64,000 nt of DNA from Afipia sp. 1NLS2 (GTDB lineage: Bacteria; Pseudomonadota; Alphaproteobacteria; Rhizobiales; Xanthobacteraceae). Below the pieces are notes generated by a model. The model was not told the origin of the DNA, ran no database searches, and saw nothing but the letters and a program-made list of their open reading frames with translations. Each line of letters begins with the position of its first letter. Positions within the stretch are counted from its first letter, which is position 1. A program made the position numbers and the translations under genes. Positions 36,189 to 45,402 of the stretch are shown here, in pieces. The stretch covers positions 186,001 to 250,000 of the forward strand of contig NZ_ADVZ01000004.1 in assembly GCF_000178995.1 (NCBI RefSeq). The letters are read 5' to 3'.

Positions 36189-38840
36189 TTACAATCCGAT
36201 CTTTTTGATCGCGCTTTTGAGCGAACTTGCGGCGCGGTCGTAATCCGTCCATGCCTTCGACTTCTTCATCAATGCAGGCACGGTGCGCAGCGTAAATTTG
36301 AGCGGCTCCAGGCCGGGACGCACCTGGGCCCATGTCAGCGGCATCGACACCGGCGCGAATTTTCGGCCGCGCGGCGAGAACGGCGCGACCGCCGTGGACA
36401 TCCGGTCGTTGCGCAGATAGTCGAGGAAGATCTTTCCATCGCGTTTCTTCTTCGACATGTTGAGCAGATAGCGCTCCGGATCGTCCGCTGCCATCGTTTG
36501 GCACACAGCCTGCGCGAAGGCCTTTGCCCCCTTCCAGTCGATGCGATCTTTCTTCGCGTCTTTCAACGGCGTGACGACATGCAATCCCTTGCCGCCGGTG
36601 GTCTTGCAGAAACTTTCCAATCCGAGAAATGAAAGGCGCTCGTGCAGGTCGCGCGCGGCTTTGATGACGTCGGTGAAAGCAACATCCGGGGCAGGGTCGA
36701 GGTCGAACACCAGACGGCCGGGCACGTCGGGTTCGCCTTCGGCGCAATTCCATGGATGAAATTCGACCCCGCCGATCTGCGCCGCCGCGACAAGACCTTC
36801 GACGCGATCGATCTGGATGTAAGGCTTTCTGTCGCCGGACACGCGAACTTCGTTGATGAGGTTCGACATTCCGGCCATGGCGTGGCGTTGGAAGAATGTC
36901 TCCCCATTGATGCCGTCCGGCGCGCGGATGATGGAGCAGGGCCGCCCTTCGATATGCGGCAGCAGATAGTCGCCGATGCTTTCCATGTAGCGGGCGAGGT
37001 CGAGCTTGGTGATCGGCTCGCCCTTGCCGTCGTCCGGCCAGAGCGGCTTGTCCGGTTTCGAGATGGTCAGCCCCATCACTATGGCGTTGCCTTTAGACGG
37101 CGCACTTGCGGATTTTGCCGCGCGTATTTTGCGCGGTGCGGGCTTGGCCACGGTGGTGACGGTCGGCTCGTCCACCTGCACTTCGTCGGCGGACTTGTCT
37201 TTGCGCAGCCCCTTGAAAGCAGCCTGCCGCACCATGCTGTCACCGGTCCAGCCTGCGAATTCGATCTCGGCGACAAGCTCTGGTTTCACCCAGTGCACGT
37301 CTGTTGCTTTCTTCGGCGCGTTCTTGCCGCCGAATGGGTTTGTCGTCGATGCTGCCTTCTTCAATTCCGGCATGATCCGCTTGACGACATCCTTGCCGTA
37401 TCCTGTACCGACGATGCCGACATAAGCGAGATGGTCCTCGTGCGGTACGCCGACCATCAGCGAGCGGAATTTGCCCGCGGTGGTTTTCCAGCCGCCGATG
37501 ACGACTTCATGCCCTGCGCGGCATTTGGCTTTTCGCCAGCTTTCAGTGCGGCCGGAATGATAGAGCGCGTCCCTGCGCTTTGAGATGATCCCTTCCAGCG
37601 ACAGGCGGCAGGCCGATTTGAGGACTGCATCGCCGCCGGTCTCGAAATGTTCGACATAGCGGATCACGCCGCTGGCGGTGTCGTTGTTCAAAAATGATTT
37701 CAGTTGGGCCTTGCGCTCCCTCAGGGGCAATCGCCGCAGGTCGCTGTTCTTGCTGAATAGCAGATCGAAGGCGAAGAAGATCAGTCCATCGGTGTCGCCA
37801 TCTGATAGCGCCGCCTGCAGCGATGCGAAGCTCGGATGGCCGTTGTGGTCGAGAGCGACGATCTCGCCGTCGATGATGCCATTGGGTAGTTTTGCAGCGG
37901 CTTTCTCGATGGCCGGAAATTTCGCGGTCCAGTCGAGGCCCTTGCGTGTGCGCAGAGTAGCCTTCTTGTTCTCGATGCGCAGTTGCATCCGGTAGCCATC
38001 GAACTTGATCTCGTGAATCCATTCTTTGCCGGTGGGTGGGCGCGAGACGGATTTGCACAATTGCGGTGCAATGAAGTCGGGGAGCTGCTCCACACTGCGC
38101 GCGACCTTCGCCGGGGCCCTTCCTTTGGAGGGAGCGAGCGTCTTCGTCTCGGACTTTGCTCGCAGATTCGCGGCCAAGCCCTGATTGGATTGCCAGACCC
38201 GGTCGGCCTTGGTGCGGCCTCCTTTTAAACTTCCTTTGGCCGTCATGAACGGCGTGGGTCCGCGCCCCTTGCCTTGTGCGATCTGCGCCATCGTGCGGCC
38301 GGAGGCAACGGAGCGGTCCTCATCAAGAATATCGCTGCCCTCCTGCGCATATTCATCGCGGTGTTTAATGAGTAGCCAGTTGGTGCGCTTGCCGCCGGTG
38401 CGGTCATGCCGCATACGCACCAGCACCCATTCGCCGTGCAGCTTCTCGCCTTCGAGCGCGAATTTGAGATCGCCTTTCTTCAAGCCTGCTTCCGGATTGT
38501 CGCTGTACCAATAGCCGCGATCCCACAGCATCACCGTGCCGCCGCCATACTGGCCTTTCGGGATGGTGCCTTCGAAATCGCCGTAGTCGAGCGGATGGTC
38601 CTCCACCTCGACCGCAAGGCGCTTATCCTTCGGGTCGAGCGAAGGGCCGCGCGTCACCGCCCAGGATTTGAAGACTCCGTCGAATTCGAGCCGCAGGTCG
38701 TAATGCAGCCGCGTCGCATCGTGTTTCTGGATGACGAAGCGCGGCAGCTTTCCGCGCGCGACTGTCGCGGCGCCGCTCGGCTCCGCGGTTTTCGTGAAGT
38801 CGCGTTTGGTCCGGTAGACGGAAAGTTTTTTGCGTGCCAC
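36189..38840 (-). CDS. ligD: ATP-dependent DNA ligase D (NHEJ ligase-polymerase-phosphoesterase)
   Basis: 883 residues with all three LigD domains in the order phosphoesterase - ligase - polymerase. Phosphoesterase: [17 protein letters not shown] and [13 protein letters not shown] with the metal/catalytic His and Asp. Ligase: [11 protein letters not shown] (adenylated Lys), [32 protein letters not shown] and WRKAKC. Polymerase: [26 protein letters not shown] (DxD metal site) and [11 protein letters not shown]. LigD repairs double-strand breaks with Ku; no ku gene is in this window. Convergent with cutA. Confidence 0.96.
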   Translation of the reverse strand: MARKKLSVYRTKRDFTKTAEPSGAATVARGKLPRFVIQKHDATRLHYDLRLEFDGVFKSWAVTRGPSLDPKDKRLAVEVEDHPLDYGDFEGTIPKGQYGGGTVMLWDRGYWYSDNPEAGLKKGDLKFALEGEKLHGEWVLVRMRHDRTGGKRTNWLLIKHRDEYAQEGSDILDEDRSVASGRTMAQIAQGKGRGPTPFMTAKGSLKGGRTKADRVWQSNQGLAANLRAKSETKTLAPSKGRAPAKVARSVEQLPDFIAPQLCKSVSRPPTGKEWIHEIKFDGYRMQLRIENKKATLRTRKGLDWTAKFPAIEKAAAKLPNGIIDGEIVALDHNGHPSFASLQAALSDGDTDGLIFFAFDLLFSKNSDLRRLPLRERKAQLKSFLNNDTASGVIRYVEHFETGGDAVLKSACRLSLEGIISKRRDALYHSGRTESWRKAKCRAGHEVVIGGWKTTAGKFRSLMVGVPHEDHLAYVGIVGTGYGKDVVKRIMPELKKAASTTNPFGGKNAPKKATDVHWVKPELVAEIEFAGWTGDSMVRQAAFKGLRKDKSADEVQVDEPTVTTVAKPAPRKIRAAKSASAPSKGNAIVMGLTISKPDKPLWPDDGKGEPITKLDLARYMESIGDYLLPHIEGRPCSIIRAPDGINGETFFQRHAMAGMSNLINEVRVSGDRKPYIQIDRVEGLVAAAQIGGVEFHPWNCAEGEPDVPGRLVFDLDPAPDVAFTDVIKAARDLHERLSFLGLESFCKTTGGKGLHVVTPLKDAKKDRIDWKGAKAFAQAVCQTMAADDPERYLLNMSKKKRDGKIFLDYLRNDRMSTAVAPFSPRGRKFAPVSMPLTWAQVRPGLEPLKFTLRTVPALMKKSKAWTDYDRAASSLKSAIKKIGL

Positions 38841-38901
38841 GGGAATCGCCTTGCGAAGAATAGAGACAAACCCGCAAGGCCGCGTTCAGGTTCCGCCTTG
38901 C

Positions 38902-39660
38902 CTAGACGTGCTGGCCGCCATTGATGTGGATTTCCGCGCCGTTCACGTAGGACGATGTTTCCGTGCACAGAACGTAGATGATTTTCGCCACCTCGTCGGG
39001 CGTGCCGAGCCGCTGCAGCGGGATTTGCTCCTCGACAATCTTGTCGGTGCCGGGAGAGAGGATCGACGTGTCGATCTCGCCGGGGGCGATGGCGTTGACG
39101 CGCACGCCGACCTTGCCGAAATCGTAGGCCATCTCTCGCGTCAGCGCCGCGAGTGCGGCTTTCGATGTCGCATAGGCCGCGCCCGCGAACGGATGCACGC
39201 GCGAGCCCGCAATGGAGGTGACGTTCACCACTGAACCCTTGGTGGCTTTCAACTCCTCGATCAGGCCGCGCGCAAGAAACACCGGCGCGAGGAAATTGAC
39301 GCGGAAGACTTTCGCCCATGTGTCGTTGTCGGTCTTGATCGTGCCGAGCCGGCCGCCGCCCTCAAGCTTGGGAGAGATCGCAGCGTTGTTCACCAGCGCA
39401 TGGAGCTGGCCGCCTTCGAGACGCCCGCGGATTTCCTGAATCGCGCGCTCGGTGTCAGCGATATCGGACAGATCGACCTGGATGTGATCCTCAGGGCCTG
39501 CGTCCCACGGGCACTGTTCGGGAAATGGATGGCGCGAACAGGTGATGACCCGCCAGCCTGCGCTGGAGAAACGAATTACAGTCGCATGGCCGATGCCGCG
39601 GCTCGCGCCGGTGAGCAGCAGCGTGCGGCGTGGCTGATTGGAGGTCGTTGATGCGGTCAT
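38902..39660 (-). CDS. Short-chain dehydrogenase/reductase
   Basis: 252 residues from the ATG at 39660 (a GTG at 39675 is possible). Classical SDR: LLLTGASRGIGHATVI (NAD(P)-binding TGxxxGIG), HALVNNAAIS, catalytic serine in VVNVTSIAGSRV, and YATSK (Y-x3-K), followed by VNAIAPGEI. Substrate unknown. It lies 45 bp after pdxH in the same direction, so a shared transcript is likely. Confidence 0.9.
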   Translation of the reverse strand: MTASTTSNQPRRTLLLTGASRGIGHATVIRFSSAGWRVITCSRHPFPEQCPWDAGPEDHIQVDLSDIADTERAIQEIRGRLEGGQLHALVNNAAISPKLEGGGRLGTIKTDNDTWAKVFRVNFLAPVFLARGLIEELKATKGSVVNVTSIAGSRVHPFAGAAYATSKAALAALTREMAYDFGKVGVRVNAIAPGEIDTSILSPGTDKIVEEQIPLQRLGTPDEVAKIIYVLCTETSSYVNGAEIHINGGQHV

Positions 39661-39705
39661 GACGGGATTGTTCACTTACAAGAGGGGGGACGCCAGTGGA
39701 ATCGT

Positions 39706-40341
39706 TCAAGGATAGAGGCGTGTCTTGGTCCAGCCGTCGCCTTCGCGCTGGAACACGATGCGGTCGTGCAGGCGGAATGGGCGATCGTGCCAGAATTCGA
39801 TCGATTGCGGGACAATCCGCCATCCGCTCCATCCCGGCGGGCGAGGGACTTCACCGATCGCATATTTCGCCGCGTTGAGCGCGATCGCCTTCTCGAAGGC
39901 GAGGCGGCTCTCCAGCGGCTGGCTTTGCTTGCTCGCCCATGCGCCGATCTGTGATTGCTTCGGGCGGGTCGCGAAATAGGCGTCGGCTTCGGCATCGCTG
40001 ACGGGGCTGACAGGTCCGCGGACGCGCACCTGACGGCGCAGCGACTTCCAGTGAAACAGCAGGGCAGCTTTCGGATTCGCGGCCAGTTCACGCCCCTTGG
40101 CGCTGTTGATGTGGCTGTAGAACACGAAGCCTTCGGGACTGAGGCCGTTCATCAGCACCATACGGACGTCCGGCATTCCCCCGGCGTCTACGGTGGCCAG
40201 CACCATGGCGTTTGGGTCATTGGGCTCCGACGCTCTGGCCTCATCGAACCACGCAGTAAAAAGCTCAAATGGTTCAGTGCTTTCCGTAAAATCACCGGAT
40301 GTTAACGGAGTCTGTTGTTGGATGGAGTCTGGACCGTTCAT
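39706..40341 (-). CDS. pdxH: Pyridoxamine 5'-phosphate oxidase
   Basis: 211 residues from the ATG at 40341. An FMN enzyme that oxidises pyridoxine/pyridoxamine phosphate to pyridoxal phosphate in the cytosol. Family blocks: [55 protein letters not shown], and the C-terminal [20 protein letters not shown] plus TRLYP at the very end. The 5' end lies opposite the start of the neighbouring lipoprotein gene, so their promoters overlap. Confidence 0.95.
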   Translation of the reverse strand: MNGPDSIQQQTPLTSGDFTESTEPFELFTAWFDEARASEPNDPNAMVLATVDAGGMPDVRMVLMNGLSPEGFVFYSHINSAKGRELAANPKAALLFHWKSLRRQVRVRGPVSPVSDAEADAYFATRPKQSQIGAWASKQSQPLESRLAFEKAIALNAAKYAIGEVPRPPGWSGWRIVPQSIEFWHDRPFRLHDRIVFQREGDGWTKTRLYP

Positions 40342-40887
40342 GTCTGGAGTACCGCGTTGCGTCCGACCGCGCCTTTCGATTGCGCGTCTCACCCCCCTTA
40401 TACGGCATGCCGTCGCGCGGGGATATCGCCGATCCGCCGGATCGCGGTGGTGACGCTGCTGGCCGGATTCAGCGTTTGCGCGGGCGGTTGCAGCTATCGG
40501 CTCGGTGATATGTTCGGAGGCGACAAGGCGAAGGAAACGCCTGTGGTTGCCGCCGAAGACATCACGGGCTCGATTGTCCCGATCCGGCTGACCGACGATA
40601 CCAATTTATCCGACAGTGACCTTGCGCTGGCGCGCAATGCAGCTTCCGATGTGCTCACCCGCGGCACCAAGGATGCGAGCCAGCCCTGGGAAAACCCGCA
40701 GACCGGCGCGCGCGGCTCGGTCACACCATTGGCCTCGGCCTATACCGGCGAGGGCGGCCGGACCTGCCGGGATTTTCTCGCAAGCTACGTGCACGGCACC
40801 AATGAGGGCTGGTTGCAGGGTGAGGCCTGCAAATCCACCACAGGAGCCTGGGAAATCCGCAACATGAAGCCCTGGAAGCGGTCATAA
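40315..40887 (+). CDS. RT0821/Lpp0805-type surface-antigen lipoprotein
   Basis: 190 residues if translation starts at 40315, but a start further downstream is likely because the first ~40 codons overlap the opposite pdxH start and read as shadow sequence. The real signal appears as [19 protein letters not shown], ending in a lipobox (AGGC), so it should be an envelope lipoprotein. The C terminus [17 protein letters not shown] and [15 protein letters not shown] fit the 17-kDa surface-antigen-like family. Function unknown. Confidence 0.72.
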   Translation: MLDGVWTVHVWSTALRPTAPFDCASHPPYTACRRAGISPIRRIAVVTLLAGFSVCAGGCSYRLGDMFGGDKAKETPVVAAEDITGSIVPIRLTDDTNLSDSDLALARNAASDVLTRGTKDASQPWENPQTGARGSVTPLASAYTGEGGRTCRDFLASYVHGTNEGWLQGEACKSTTGAWEIRNMKPWKRS

Positions 40888-40970
40888 AGCGGTTGCAACG
40901 GGACCGGAGCGTTCCCATTTAATCACCGGGCCGTTCGGCCTAATCTTGTTGCTCAAAGGAGAGACCACGA

Positions 40971-41951
40971 ATGCGCGACCCCTATGAGGTCTTGGGGGTG
41001 CAGCGAAGCGCAAGCGCTGCCGAGATCAAAAGCGCATTTCGCAAGCTCGCCAAGAAACACCATCCCGACGCCAACAAGAACGACGCGAAAGCGGCGGCGC
41101 GTTTTGCCGAGATCAATTCCGCGAACGAAATTTTGGGCGACGAGGCCAAGCGCAAGCAGTTTGATCGCGGCGAGATCGATGCCGAGGGCAAGCCGCGCTT
41201 TCAGGGCTTCGAGGGCGCAGGATCTCCGTTCGGCGCACGCGGCGCTCAGGGCCGCGCGGGTCCCGGCGGCTTTGAATATTCCTTCACGGGCGGCGGGCCG
41301 GGTGCAGGCGCCGCAGGCGCGAACAGTTTTGAGGACATTCTCTCCAGCATGTTCGGTGGCCGCGCTGGCATGGGTGGAGGTGCGCGCGCGGGGCGCGGTG
41401 GCTTTGAATTCGATTCCGGTGTCGGCGTCGATCTCGATGTCGCGGCGACGATGAGCGTATCGCTGGAAGAAGCCGTGAACGGTGCCAACAAGCGCATCCG
41501 CCTGCCGAACGGCAAGGAGCTCAACGTCAAGATTCCGGTGGGTGTAACCTCCGGACAGCAGATCCGCTTGAAGGGGCAGGGCGACACCGCGCCCGGTCAT
41601 CCGCCCGGCGACGTGCTACTGACGATCAACATCGCACCGCATCCGTTCTTCAAGGTGGACGGCAACGATCTGCGCGTGGAATTGCCCGTCACGCTGTATG
41701 AGGCCGTGCTCGGCGGCAAGGTGCGCGTACCGACGCTGAAGGGCGCGGTCGAGCTGACGATCCCGAAGAACACCTCCAGCGGCCGCACCTTCAGGCTGAA
41801 GGGAAAGGGCGTCCCTGCGAAGGGCGCGGGCGGCGATCTCTATGTCACAATTCGTATCGTATTGCCGGATGGCAACGATGCGGAACTGGAAGCGCTGATG
41901 GAGAAATGGCGGACCAGCCACGTCTACAATCCGCGGAGCGGGCTCGGTTAA
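40971..41951 (+). CDS. DnaJ-type co-chaperone (CbpA/DjlA-like, no zinc finger)
   Basis: 326 residues. N-terminal J domain (DPYEVLGVQRSASAAEIKSA; HPD in KKHHPDANK), a Gly/Phe-rich linker (residues ~75-140) and the C-terminal DnaJ substrate-binding domains (IPVGVTSGQQIRLKGQGD, GDVLLTINIAPHPFF, TIPKNTSSGRTFRLKGKG). No CxxCxGxG zinc repeats, so it is a type-II DnaJ like CbpA, working with DnaK in the cytosol. AAAGGAGAG precedes the start. It stands alone. Confidence 0.92.
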   Translation: MRDPYEVLGVQRSASAAEIKSAFRKLAKKHHPDANKNDAKAAARFAEINSANEILGDEAKRKQFDRGEIDAEGKPRFQGFEGAGSPFGARGAQGRAGPGGFEYSFTGGGPGAGAAGANSFEDILSSMFGGRAGMGGGARAGRGGFEFDSGVGVDLDVAATMSVSLEEAVNGANKRIRLPNGKELNVKIPVGVTSGQQIRLKGQGDTAPGHPPGDVLLTINIAPHPFFKVDGNDLRVELPVTLYEAVLGGKVRVPTLKGAVELTIPKNTSSGRTFRLKGKGVPAKGAGGDLYVTIRIVLPDGNDAELEALMEKWRTSHVYNPRSGLG

Positions 41952-42038
41952 TCGCTATTTGCCAAAAATTGGCCGAAATGAGCCGTTTTCCGAGCTTTAA
42001 CGGGTGGAAATCTGCACTTTCATCCCTATATTCTTGGG

Positions 42039-42344
42039 ATGAGCAAAACAGCCAAGCCCCAGACCCCTGAACAGATCGCTCGCGCGGAAAAGCAGCGTAT
42101 TGCCCGGATCGAGGGCGACAAGGCGCTCGCGGATTTCGAGCGTAATGCGATCGCTGTCCGCAAGAATATGGAAAGACTCCGCGCCTTGCGCCTCGCGAAG
42201 GAGGCGGAGGAGGCTGAGAACGCGCCGCTTGTTTTGAAGAAAGCGAAAGCCACGAAAGCCACCAAAGCTAAGGATGCGCGCACCAAGGCGCAGAAGCTGT
42301 CCGATTTTCTCGCGGCCCAGCGCGAAGCGGGACGCAGCACGTAA
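42039..42344 (+). CDS. Small basic coiled-coil hypothetical protein
   Basis: 101 residues. Highly charged and predicted almost fully helical: EQIARAEKQRIARIEGDKAL, then IAVRKNMERLRALRLAKEAEEAE, a Lys/Ala-rich stretch KKAKATKATKAKDARTKA and QKLSDFLAAQREAGRST. No membrane segment. Similar short proteins occur in related genomes, to my recollection; no function is known. It is followed by a perfect 15-bp terminator hairpin, which supports a transcribed gene. Confidence 0.6.
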   Translation: MSKTAKPQTPEQIARAEKQRIARIEGDKALADFERNAIAVRKNMERLRALRLAKEAEEAENAPLVLKKAKATKATKAKDARTKAQKLSDFLAAQREAGRST

Positions 42345-42373
42345 AGTTCTCAACCTGTCATCATTCGCTGATA

Positions 42374-42412
42374 CATCATGGCCTGAGCTATGCTCAGGCC
42401 ATGATGCGTTTT
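42374..42412 (+). terminator. Perfect 15-bp hairpin with T-run
   Basis: CATCATGGCCTGAGC pairs perfectly with GCTCAGGCCATGATG around a TAT loop, followed by CG and TTTT. A strong Rho-independent terminator for the small gene at 42039. Confidence 0.8.
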
Positions 42413-42483
42413 GCCGCCTCCGTAGTATGGGAACCACGTCACCGGTGCACGCATTAACTCCTTGTCCTGAAAGGAGGATGGCC

Positions 42484-42834
42484 ATGCCGACGAACCTCAA
42501 TCGCTCGACATCGAGTTTGATCGGAAGCGATCGTGTGCAAGGCACCTCGGTGTTCGATGCCAATGCCGAGAAGATCGGCGTGATCGAACGCGTGATGATC
42601 GAGAAGGTCAGCGGTCGCGTCTCGTTCGCGGTGCTGAGCTTCGGCGGCTTTCTCGGTATCGGTGACGAGCACTATCCGTTGCCGTGGCCGGCGCTGAAAT
42701 ACAACGTCGAGCTGGGCGGCTACCAGATCATGATCCCCATCGAGAAGCTGAAGGCCGGGCCGAAATACGAGGCCGGCGCCGAGTGGGATTGGGCCGCCGG
42801 CACGAAATCCGTGGGCGAATATTATGGGGCGTGA
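42484..42834 (+). CDS. PRC-barrel domain protein
   Basis: 116 residues from the ATG at 42484, which has the ideal AAGGAGG ribosome-binding site 6 bases upstream (the ATG at 42478 abuts it). The PRC-barrel core is GTSVFDANAEKIGVIERVMI, VSGRVSFAVLSFGGFLGIG and YPLPWPALKYN. Single PRC-barrel proteins of this kind are common and often stress-related in the Bradyrhizobium group; the molecular function is unknown. It ends 5 bp before a REP-like element. Confidence 0.88.
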   Translation: MPTNLNRSTSSLIGSDRVQGTSVFDANAEKIGVIERVMIEKVSGRVSFAVLSFGGFLGIGDEHYPLPWPALKYNVELGGYQIMIPIEKLKAGPKYEAGAEWDWAAGTKSVGEYYGA

Positions 42835-42841
42835 AGTCACC

Positions 42842-42905
42842 CGTCATTCCCGCGAAAGCGGGAATCCAGTTTGACGACTGGACCCCCGCTTTCGCGGGGA
42901 TGACG
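42842..42905. repeat. REP-like intergenic palindrome
   Basis: Two 28-bp arms, CGTCATTCCCGCGAAAGCGG... and its near reverse complement ending ...GGGGATGACG, flank an 8-base spacer; each arm has its own GCGAAAGC / GCTTTCGC hairpin. The CGTCATTCCCGCGAAAGCGGG unit is a widespread proteobacterial repeat. It can also serve as a terminator for the PRC-barrel gene. Confidence 0.75.
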
Positions 42906-42932
42906 GCTAGATAAATCGCAATGAATCGGACC

Positions 42933-43706
42933 CTAAAGCTTCTGCGCTGCCTGATCGGTCTGGTCGAACACAAGGCGCGCGACCTGCGTCAGCTTCTGCT
43001 TGTCAACCGGTCCCGCCACCACATAGCCGACGCCCTTGTCGGCCCAATACATCGCGCCATCCTTGTCACGGGTGGCATAGCGCATGTTGGTGGTCTCGTT
43101 GCTCGCGCGCGAGGCATATATCGTGAAGCGTTCACCCGCCGCATTCTCGTACATGAAGAAAGAGGCTGGTCCGGTCGGGCCGGGCAGCAGCCTGCCGCCG
43201 ACGAGCTTCAGGCCCTGCGCGTCGAGTTCGGGAGCGCGCACCTGCCATCCGCAGCGGTTGGTCAGCCATTGCTGTAGATGGGCGCGTTCGCTCGCGGCAA
43301 TTTCGACGGGATGACGCACATCCACCACGTAAAGCCGGTGCGCCTCCAGCGCGTCTCCGGTGAAACTTGCGATGGTGGATGGCTGTGCGGTCGTGCCGCG
43401 CAGCGCGTAGCCGGTGCCGCCGCCGATGACGAAGGCGGCGAGCGTTGCGGCGACGGCCATGTAAGCCCACTGTCGCGGACGCTGATCGAGCCGGTCGAGC
43501 CTGAGGCGCGCCGGAATTGGTTCATCGGCCACGCTGTCATACTTCGCATGCAGCATGTCGCTCATCGCGCGCCACTGATGGACCCGCGCGGCATCGTCGG
43601 GGTGCGCGGTGAGCCACGCGTCCACGGCCTCGCGGCGTTCCGGCGGCAGTTCGCCGTCCACATAGGCGTGGAGTTCGTCTTCGGTGATGGGGGTATCGTG
43701 AATCAT
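42933..43706 (-). CDS. Membrane anti-sigma factor of the adjacent ECF sigma
   Basis: 257 residues. The N-terminal cytosolic part ITEDELHAYVDGELPPERRE fits the sigma-binding domain of transmembrane anti-sigma factors. One membrane helix lies at about residues 82-104 (YMAVAATLAAFVIGGGTGYA). The C-terminal ~150 residues are outside the cytoplasm and contain a conserved-looking VDVRHPVEI and MYWADKGVGYVVAGP. No HxxxCxxC zinc motif, so it is not a ZAS-type sensor. It lies 27 bp after the ECF sigma gene in one operon and should hold that sigma inactive until signalled. Confidence 0.85.
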   Translation of the reverse strand: MIHDTPITEDELHAYVDGELPPERREAVDAWLTAHPDDAARVHQWRAMSDMLHAKYDSVADEPIPARLRLDRLDQRPRQWAYMAVAATLAAFVIGGGTGYALRGTTAQPSTIASFTGDALEAHRLYVVDVRHPVEIAASERAHLQQWLTNRCGWQVRAPELDAQGLKLVGGRLLPGPTGPASFFMYENAAGERFTIYASRASNETTNMRYATRDKDGAMYWADKGVGYVVAGPVDKQKLTQVARLVFDQTDQAAQKL

Positions 43707-43733
43707 TGCTGTGTCTTTTCCAGAAGCACGGGT

Positions 43734-44219
43734 TCACTTGACGCAGCGAAGCGCGGGGCGTTCGCCTTCGAGTACGGATCGGATTTGCGCGCGGGCGCGG
43801 GCGAGGCGTGACATCACGGTGCCCATCGGCACGCCCTGGATTTCGGCCACGTCGCGATAGCTCAAGCCTTCCAGCGCCACCAGTAGCAGCACCGCGCGCT
43901 GTTCTTCCGGCAGCGTGGCGAGTGCGCGGGTGATGTCGCGGCCCTCGGCCTCGGTGCCGGAGGGCTCGGGCGTGTCATGAAGCTCGGTCAGCACCGGCTG
44001 CCGCGCCAGCGAGCGGCGGCGATTGCGGTTGAGGTTGGTCAGGATCGTGTAAAGCCAGGCGCGCAGATCGCCACCCAGAAACAGCTTCTCCGAGCGCAAC
44101 GCCCGCACCAGCGTATCCTGCACGAGATCGTCGGCAAGGTCGGTATCGCGGGTCAATGCCCTCGCGTAGCGGCGCAGCGCGGGGATCAAGGTCTCAACAC
44201 TGTCGCGGAAGTCGGTCAT
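43734..44219 (-). CDS. ECF RNA polymerase sigma factor
   Basis: 161 residues from the ATG at 44219. Sigma region 2 (LIPALRRYARALTRDTDLAD, then DLVQDTLVRAL and DLRAWLYTILTNLNRNRRR) binds core polymerase and the -10 element; region 4 (LPEEQRAVLLLVALEGLSYR, then AEIQGVPMGTVMSRLARAR) recognises -35. Region 3 is absent, as usual for ECF factors. First gene of a sigma/anti-sigma operon divergent from fabI. A possible self-recognised promoter lies at 44282-44307. Confidence 0.92.
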   Translation of the reverse strand: MTDFRDSVETLIPALRRYARALTRDTDLADDLVQDTLVRALRSEKLFLGGDLRAWLYTILTNLNRNRRRSLARQPVLTELHDTPEPSGTEAEGRDITRALATLPEEQRAVLLLVALEGLSYRDVAEIQGVPMGTVMSRLARARAQIRSVLEGERPALRCVK

Positions 44220-44281
44220 GGACCTGTTTTGGGCCTGCAAAGGGGTCCGCCGGGTCGGCGTATAAAGTTGGTTGTCAGCTA

Positions 44282-44307
44282 TAACACCGTGAAAACACGT
44301 CTATTCC
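44282..44307 (-). promoter_or_regulatory. Candidate ECF-type promoter for the sigma/anti-sigma operon
   Basis: On the minus strand GGAAT (44307-44303) and GTTA (44285-44282) are separated by 17 bases, close to the GGAAC-N16/17-GTT form of alphaproteobacterial ECF promoters. It lies 63 bp upstream of the sigma start. One match to a loose consensus, so weak. Confidence 0.3.
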
Positions 44308-44431
44308 CAACTTGGCCAGCCTCCAGGGTGGACGGCCAAGGCTGCCCAGTTTCGCTGATTCCCGCCTTGCCCGGCCAGACCGCCTATGCCAAGACGGGCC
44401 TCCATTTTTTCAGCCAAAACGGACAGCTTTC

Positions 44432-45250
44432 ATGGCGGACATCACAGGCCTGATGCGCGGCAAGCGGGGCATTATTCTTGGCGTCGCCAATAATCGCTCG
44501 ATTGCCTATGGCATCGCCAAATCCTGTCGCGACCAGGGCGCGGAGCTTGCGCTGACCTGGCAGGGCGACGCCCTGAAGAAGCGTGTCGAGCCGCTTGCCA
44601 AGGAGCTTGGCGCGATCACGCTCGGCCATTGCGACGTGACCGACGCCGCCAGCATCGATGCGGTGTTTGCCGAAGCGAAAAAGCAGTGGGGCAAGATCGA
44701 TTTCGTGGTCCATGCCATCGCGTTTTCCGATAAGGACGAACTCGACGGACGCTATCTCGACACGAGCGAAGCGAACTTCTCCAAGTCGATGCTGATCTCC
44801 TGCTACTCGCTGACGGCAATCGCCCAGCGCGCCGAGCATCTGATGACCGAGGGCGGCTCGATCCTGACGCTGTCCTATTACGGCGCCGAGAAGTGGATGC
44901 CGCATTACAATGTCATGGGTGTCGCCAAGGCCGCGCTCGAGGCGAGCGTGCGCTATCTCGCCGCCGATCTCGGCGAGAAGAACATCCGCGTCAACGCCAT
45001 CTCAGCCGGGCCGATCAAGACGCTCGCCGCATCGGGCATCGGCGATTTCCGCTACATCCTGAAGTGGAACGAGTACAATTCGCCGCTGCGCCGGACCGTG
45101 ACGCAGGAAGAAGTCGGCGACAGTGCGATGTATCTGCTTTCCGACCTGTCGCGCGGCGTCACCGGCGAAATCCATCATGTCGATTCCGGCTATAACGTCG
45201 TCGGCATGAAGCGGCCCGACGCGCCGGACATTTCGCTGGCCAAGGAATAA
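44432..45250 (+). CDS. fabI: Enoyl-[acyl-carrier-protein] reductase (NADH), FabI
   Basis: 272 residues from the ATG at 44432. FabI reduces trans-2-enoyl-ACP in the last step of each fatty-acid elongation cycle. It has the atypical SDR signature of this enzyme: GVANNRSIAYGIAKSC for NADH binding, AIAFSDKDEL, LSYYGAEKWMPHYNVMGVAK with the Y-x6-K catalytic pair (last Tyr and Lys), and NAISAGPIKTLAASGI. Length is normal. Divergent from the ECF operon, which might place the fabI promoter near sigma control, though no shared site is evident. Confidence 0.95.
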   Translation: MADITGLMRGKRGIILGVANNRSIAYGIAKSCRDQGAELALTWQGDALKKRVEPLAKELGAITLGHCDVTDAASIDAVFAEAKKQWGKIDFVVHAIAFSDKDELDGRYLDTSEANFSKSMLISCYSLTAIAQRAEHLMTEGGSILTLSYYGAEKWMPHYNVMGVAKAALEASVRYLAADLGEKNIRVNAISAGPIKTLAASGIGDFRYILKWNEYNSPLRRTVTQEEVGDSAMYLLSDLSRGVTGEIHHVDSGYNVVGMKRPDAPDISLAKE

Positions 45251-45260
45251 CAACCGGCGG

Positions 45261-45382
45261 CGTCATTGTGAGCCAACGGGGCGGCACGAATGCGTCGCCC
45301 GGTGACAGGCTTCGCAGAGCAATCCGGAAGGCTGAGAAGACGAAGCTGGATTGCTTCGTCGCAAACGCTCCTCGCAATGACG
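45261..45382. repeat. REP-like intergenic repeat
   Basis: The outer arms CGTCATTG / CAATGACG are perfect complements, and an inner pair GCAATCCGG / CTGGATTGC (one G-U) is nested. The right half, GGATTGCTTCGTCGCAAACG followed by CTCCTCGCAATGACG, is a form I recognise as common in Alphaproteobacteria. It lies between fabI and the phosphatase gene. Confidence 0.65.
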
Positions 45383-45402
45383 GCTCGCATTTAGAGAGAC
45401 TG

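Noticed and set aside
42274-42477. N-terminal extension of the PRC-barrel protein
   Set aside because: It would run through the perfect terminator hairpin and overlap the small basic gene; the ATG at 42484 has an ideal ribosome-binding site.
45268-45402. N-terminal extension of the histidine phosphatase
   Set aside because: It is REP-like repeat sequence; the RHG motif normally lies within the first ~15 residues, as it does from 45403.
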